DNA from: Xenorhabdus eapokensis
GTDB taxonomy: Bacteria; Pseudomonadota; Gammaproteobacteria; Enterobacterales; Enterobacteriaceae
NCBI RefSeq assembly: GCF_001908105.1
Contig: NZ_MKGQ01000004.1
Location: 1-53,608 of the forward strand
Length of the DNA stretch: 53,608 bases
Direction: 5' to 3'
Of this stretch, positions 51,692 to 53,608 are shown one piece after another. The notes beneath the pieces were generated by a model. That model saw nothing but the letters and a program-made list of their open reading frames with translations. It was not told the DNA's origin and ran no database searches. How positions within the stretch are numbered: the stretch's first letter is position 1; every line of letters begins with the position of its first letter. The position numbers and the translations under genes were made by a program.

Positions 51692-53398
51692 ATGTACGAA
51701 TTTAACCTCGTGTTGTTATTACTCCAGCAGATGTGTATCTATCTGGTGATCGCTTGGCTGCTGAGTAAAACCCCTCTGTTTATTCCCCTATTGCAAGTGA
51801 CTGTCCGTTTACCGCATAAGTTGATGTGTTACGTGATTTTTTCCATCTTTTGCATTATGGGTACATATTTTGGGCTGAATGTTAACGATTCAATTGCCAA
51901 TACCCGCGCGATTGGGGCGGTATTGGGTGGCTTTCTTGGCGGGCCAACCGTCGGAGCAATGGTCGGATTCACTGGCGGGCTGCACCGTTATTCTCTCGGT
52001 GGCATGACCGCATTTAGTTGTATGGTATCCACCATTGTAGAAGGAGTACTGGGCGGCCTGGTGCATATTTATCTGATGAAAAAAGGACAGCTCAATAAGT
52101 TATTAAACCCGTGGACGGCGGCCATTGTCACTTTCCTGGCTGAATGCACTCAAATGGGTATTATCCTCCTACTTGCCAATCCTTTCAGTGAAGCGCTGAG
52201 TTTGGTAAAAGATATAGCTGCCCCCATGATCATCGCCAATAGTATCGGGGCGGCCATGTTTATTCGTATCTTATTGGACAGGCGAGCCATTTTCGAAAAA
52301 TACACCAGCGCTTTTTCTGCCCAGGCACTAAAAATTGCCGTCTGTACAGAGGGAATTTTACGTAAGGGATTCAATGAAGATAACAGTATGCGTGTAGCAA
52401 AAGTGATCTATCAGGAGTTAGAGATCGGAGCTGTCGCGATTACGGATAGGGAGAAGTTACTGGCGTTTATTGGTATCGGTTCGGATCACCATTTACCTGG
52501 TACTCCCATTGCTGCTAAACAATCTCATCGTGCCATTGAGAATAATGAGGTCGTGTACGCTGATGGCAATGAAACGCCTTATTGCTGTTCCCTTAGCCCA
52601 ACCTGCAAACTTGGTTCCGCTCTGGTGATCCCTTTACGGGGGGAAAACCAACAGGTTATTGGTACGATCAAACTCTATGAAGCCAAGAATCGTTTATTCA
52701 GTTCCATCAATCGTACATTGGGAGAGGGAATTGCCAGCCTGCTCTCTGCCCAAATTCTTGCCGGACAGTATGAACGAAATAAACAATCTTTACTGCAATC
52801 AGAAATAAAGCTCCTTCACGCGCAAGTGAATCCTCACTTTTTATTTAATGCGTTAAATACACTGCAAGCGGTTATCCGTCGAGATAGCCAGCAGGCAGGC
52901 CAGCTTGTGCAGTATCTCTCAACATTTTTCCGTAAGAATTTAAAGCGACCTGAAGATATTGCCACGCTGGAAAATGAGCTAGAGCATGTAAACGCTTACT
53001 TACAAATTGAAAAGGCTCGTTTCCGTGAGCATCTCCAAATTGCTATCGAGATACCTGAATCCTTACACGATGCACGGTTACCGGCTTTTTCTCTCCAGCC
53101 AATGGTAGAAAATGCCATTAAACATGGCACATCACAGTTACTGGATACAGGAAGAATTACGATTAGAGCCTATCAAGAAGACCAATTGCTATTGGTGGAG
53201 ATTGAAGATAATGCAGGGTTATATTGCCCCAAAAAAGTGGGGGATGAGGGGCTTGGGATGAGTTTAGTCGATAAACGTCTGCGGCTTCGTTATGGTAAAC
53301 AGTATGGGGTGAGAGTTGATTGTCAGCCAGAAGAATTTACTCGTGCCATTTTGTGTTTACCATTAGAAAAAAAACAAGTTAACCCGAATTCTGGATAA
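51692..53398 (+). CDS. btsS: pyruvate-sensing histidine kinase BtsS (YehU)
   Basis: LytS-type sensor kinase of 568 residues collinear with E. coli BtsS, which senses external pyruvate and with BtsR controls the pyruvate transporter BtsT. The N-terminal 5TM-LYT sensor contains MYEFNLVLLLLQQMCIYLVI, ANTRAIGAVLGGFLGGPTVG and FTGGLHRYSLGGMTA. A GAF domain follows (ELEIGAVAITDREKLLAFIG, SALVIPLRGENQQVIGTIKL). The kinase core has the phosphate-accepting His in LLHAQVNPHFLFNALNTLQA, the N-box LQPMVENAIKHGTS and G-box EGLGMSLVDKRL. btsR normally overlaps the end of btsS; here an IS982-family element begins about 15 bases after the stop. Confidence 0.93.
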   Translation: MYEFNLVLLLLQQMCIYLVIAWLLSKTPLFIPLLQVTVRLPHKLMCYVIFSIFCIMGTYFGLNVNDSIANTRAIGAVLGGFLGGPTVGAMVGFTGGLHRYSLGGMTAFSCMVSTIVEGVLGGLVHIYLMKKGQLNKLLNPWTAAIVTFLAECTQMGIILLLANPFSEALSLVKDIAAPMIIANSIGAAMFIRILLDRRAIFEKYTSAFSAQALKIAVCTEGILRKGFNEDNSMRVAKVIYQELEIGAVAITDREKLLAFIGIGSDHHLPGTPIAAKQSHRAIENNEVVYADGNETPYCCSLSPTCKLGSALVIPLRGENQQVIGTIKLYEAKNRLFSSINRTLGEGIASLLSAQILAGQYERNKQSLLQSEIKLLHAQVNPHFLFNALNTLQAVIRRDSQQAGQLVQYLSTFFRKNLKRPEDIATLENELEHVNAYLQIEKARFREHLQIAIEIPESLHDARLPAFSLQPMVENAIKHGTSQLLDTGRITIRAYQEDQLLLVEIEDNAGLYCPKKVGDEGLGMSLVDKRLRLRYGKQYGVRVDCQPEEFTRAILCLPLEKKQVNPNSG

Positions 53399-53411
53399 GA
53401 AATTGACGAGA

Positions 53412-53608
53412 AGCCTGTTCCAGGAGCAAAGTTTTGGTGCACACCGAAAACAACTCCGAGGGGGAACAGGCTATGGACAAGTTAGTTGAAATTTTCTGTG
53501 ATGTCGATGATTTTTGCCGTTTTTTCATTCCTCAATGGGAACAATTTTGTCTTGAGAGTGGGCATCGTTTACGCCGCCGACAAGGTCATATGTATCCCAG
53601 TGAAATCA
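53412..53608 (+). mobile_element. IS982-family insertion sequence, left end (continues beyond window)
   Basis: Starting about 53412 a new element begins: AGCCTGTTCC, then AGGAGCAAAGTTTTGGTGC, an AT-balanced leader and GGAACAGGCT ending exactly at the transposase ATG. The two arms (53412-53421, 53463-53472) are perfect 10-bp complements with a 41-base loop. The leader resembles the left end of the IS982 remnant near 36365 (shared CAAAGTTTT). The right end lies outside the window. Confidence 0.7.
53473..53608 (+). CDS. IS982-family transposase, N-terminal part (cut by window end)
   Basis: ATG 53473 encodes MDKLVEIFCDVDDFCRFFIP, then QWEQFCLESGHRLRRRQGHM and YPSEI up to the last base. The pattern L-E(I/L)FC-VDDFC--FIP-W is the conserved start of IS982 transposases, DDE enzymes of about 300 residues. 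It shares this motif with the remnant at 36307 but differs in sequence, so the two elements are different members of the family. There is no stop codon in the visible part, so it may be intact. Confidence 0.8.
   Translation, partial: MDKLVEIFCDVDDFCRFFIPQWEQFCLESGHRLRRRQGHMYPSEI

Noticed and set aside
1..53608. CRISPR array, prophage module or rRNA operon
   Set aside because: No regularly spaced direct repeats, no phage structural gene run and no rRNA sequence were seen on either strand.

Overview
The window looks like chromosomal DNA of an AT-rich gammaproteobacterium of the Morganellaceae, most likely Xenorhabdus or Photorhabdus. This is inferred from gene content and protein similarity, not from a database search. 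The core genes resemble Escherichia coli and follow the enterobacterial order leuX ... lptG-lptF-pepA-holC-valS ... yjgM-rraB-argF ... pyrL-pyrB ... pyrI-ridA, then nrdD-nrdG and yhbP/Q/S/T. Accessory DNA, decayed genes and insertion-sequence remnants sit between these core blocks.

Layout. 1-1180: gene fragments, namely an unknown C-terminus, a potA fragment and a decayed hipBA toxin-antitoxin locus that keeps its operators. 1305-5347: abgT-abgA with divergent abgR, for p-aminobenzoyl-glutamate uptake and cleavage. 5442-7848: a P-loop kinase-like protein, tRNA-Leu(CAA), a 28-residue membrane peptide and an AmpH-like hydrolase with a lipobox. 7928-15377: lptG/lptF, pepA, holC, valS. 15633-21718: hicAB, azlCD, an amino-acid ABC importer with two binding proteins, and an IS630 remnant joined to an aminotransferase fragment. 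22210-24487: yjgM, rraB, and argF with a consensus ARG box. 24853-28470: a probable sulfur-amino-acid catabolic operon (cystathionine gamma-lyase-like enzyme, NhaC-family carrier, D-cysteine desulfhydrase). 28620-30650: rtcR pseudogene, rnz, carboxymuconolactone decarboxylase fragment. 30717-31894: pyrL attenuator and pyrB.

31895-38113 is the most striking segment. About 6.2 kb of unrelated DNA separates pyrB from pyrI, which encode the two subunits of aspartate transcarbamoylase and are normally adjacent. It holds a YdeP-type molybdopterin oxidoreductase, a type III restriction (Res) remnant, an orphan 253-residue protein, an IS982 remnant, an aminoglycoside 6'-acetyltransferase-like gene and a truncated DUF819 transporter. 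Downstream pyrI has an unusual start region: a strong Shine-Dalgarno, then a perfect hairpin, then a decoy ATG, then the pyrI ATG.

38720-43870: ridA; nrdD without the ATP-cone but with tandem NrdR boxes; nrdG; yhbP; a DUF1471 protein; yhbQ; yhbS; a yhbT remnant. 44106-47417: an HlyD-type adaptor and two ABC-2 permeases with no ATPase gene beside them. 48082-51159: a large intimin/invasin-type inverse autotransporter. 51302-51578: a higBA remnant. 51692-53398: the BtsS pyruvate sensor kinase, followed immediately by the left end of an IS982-family element, so btsR is not in its expected place. No CRISPR array, rRNA, prophage module or replication origin was seen.
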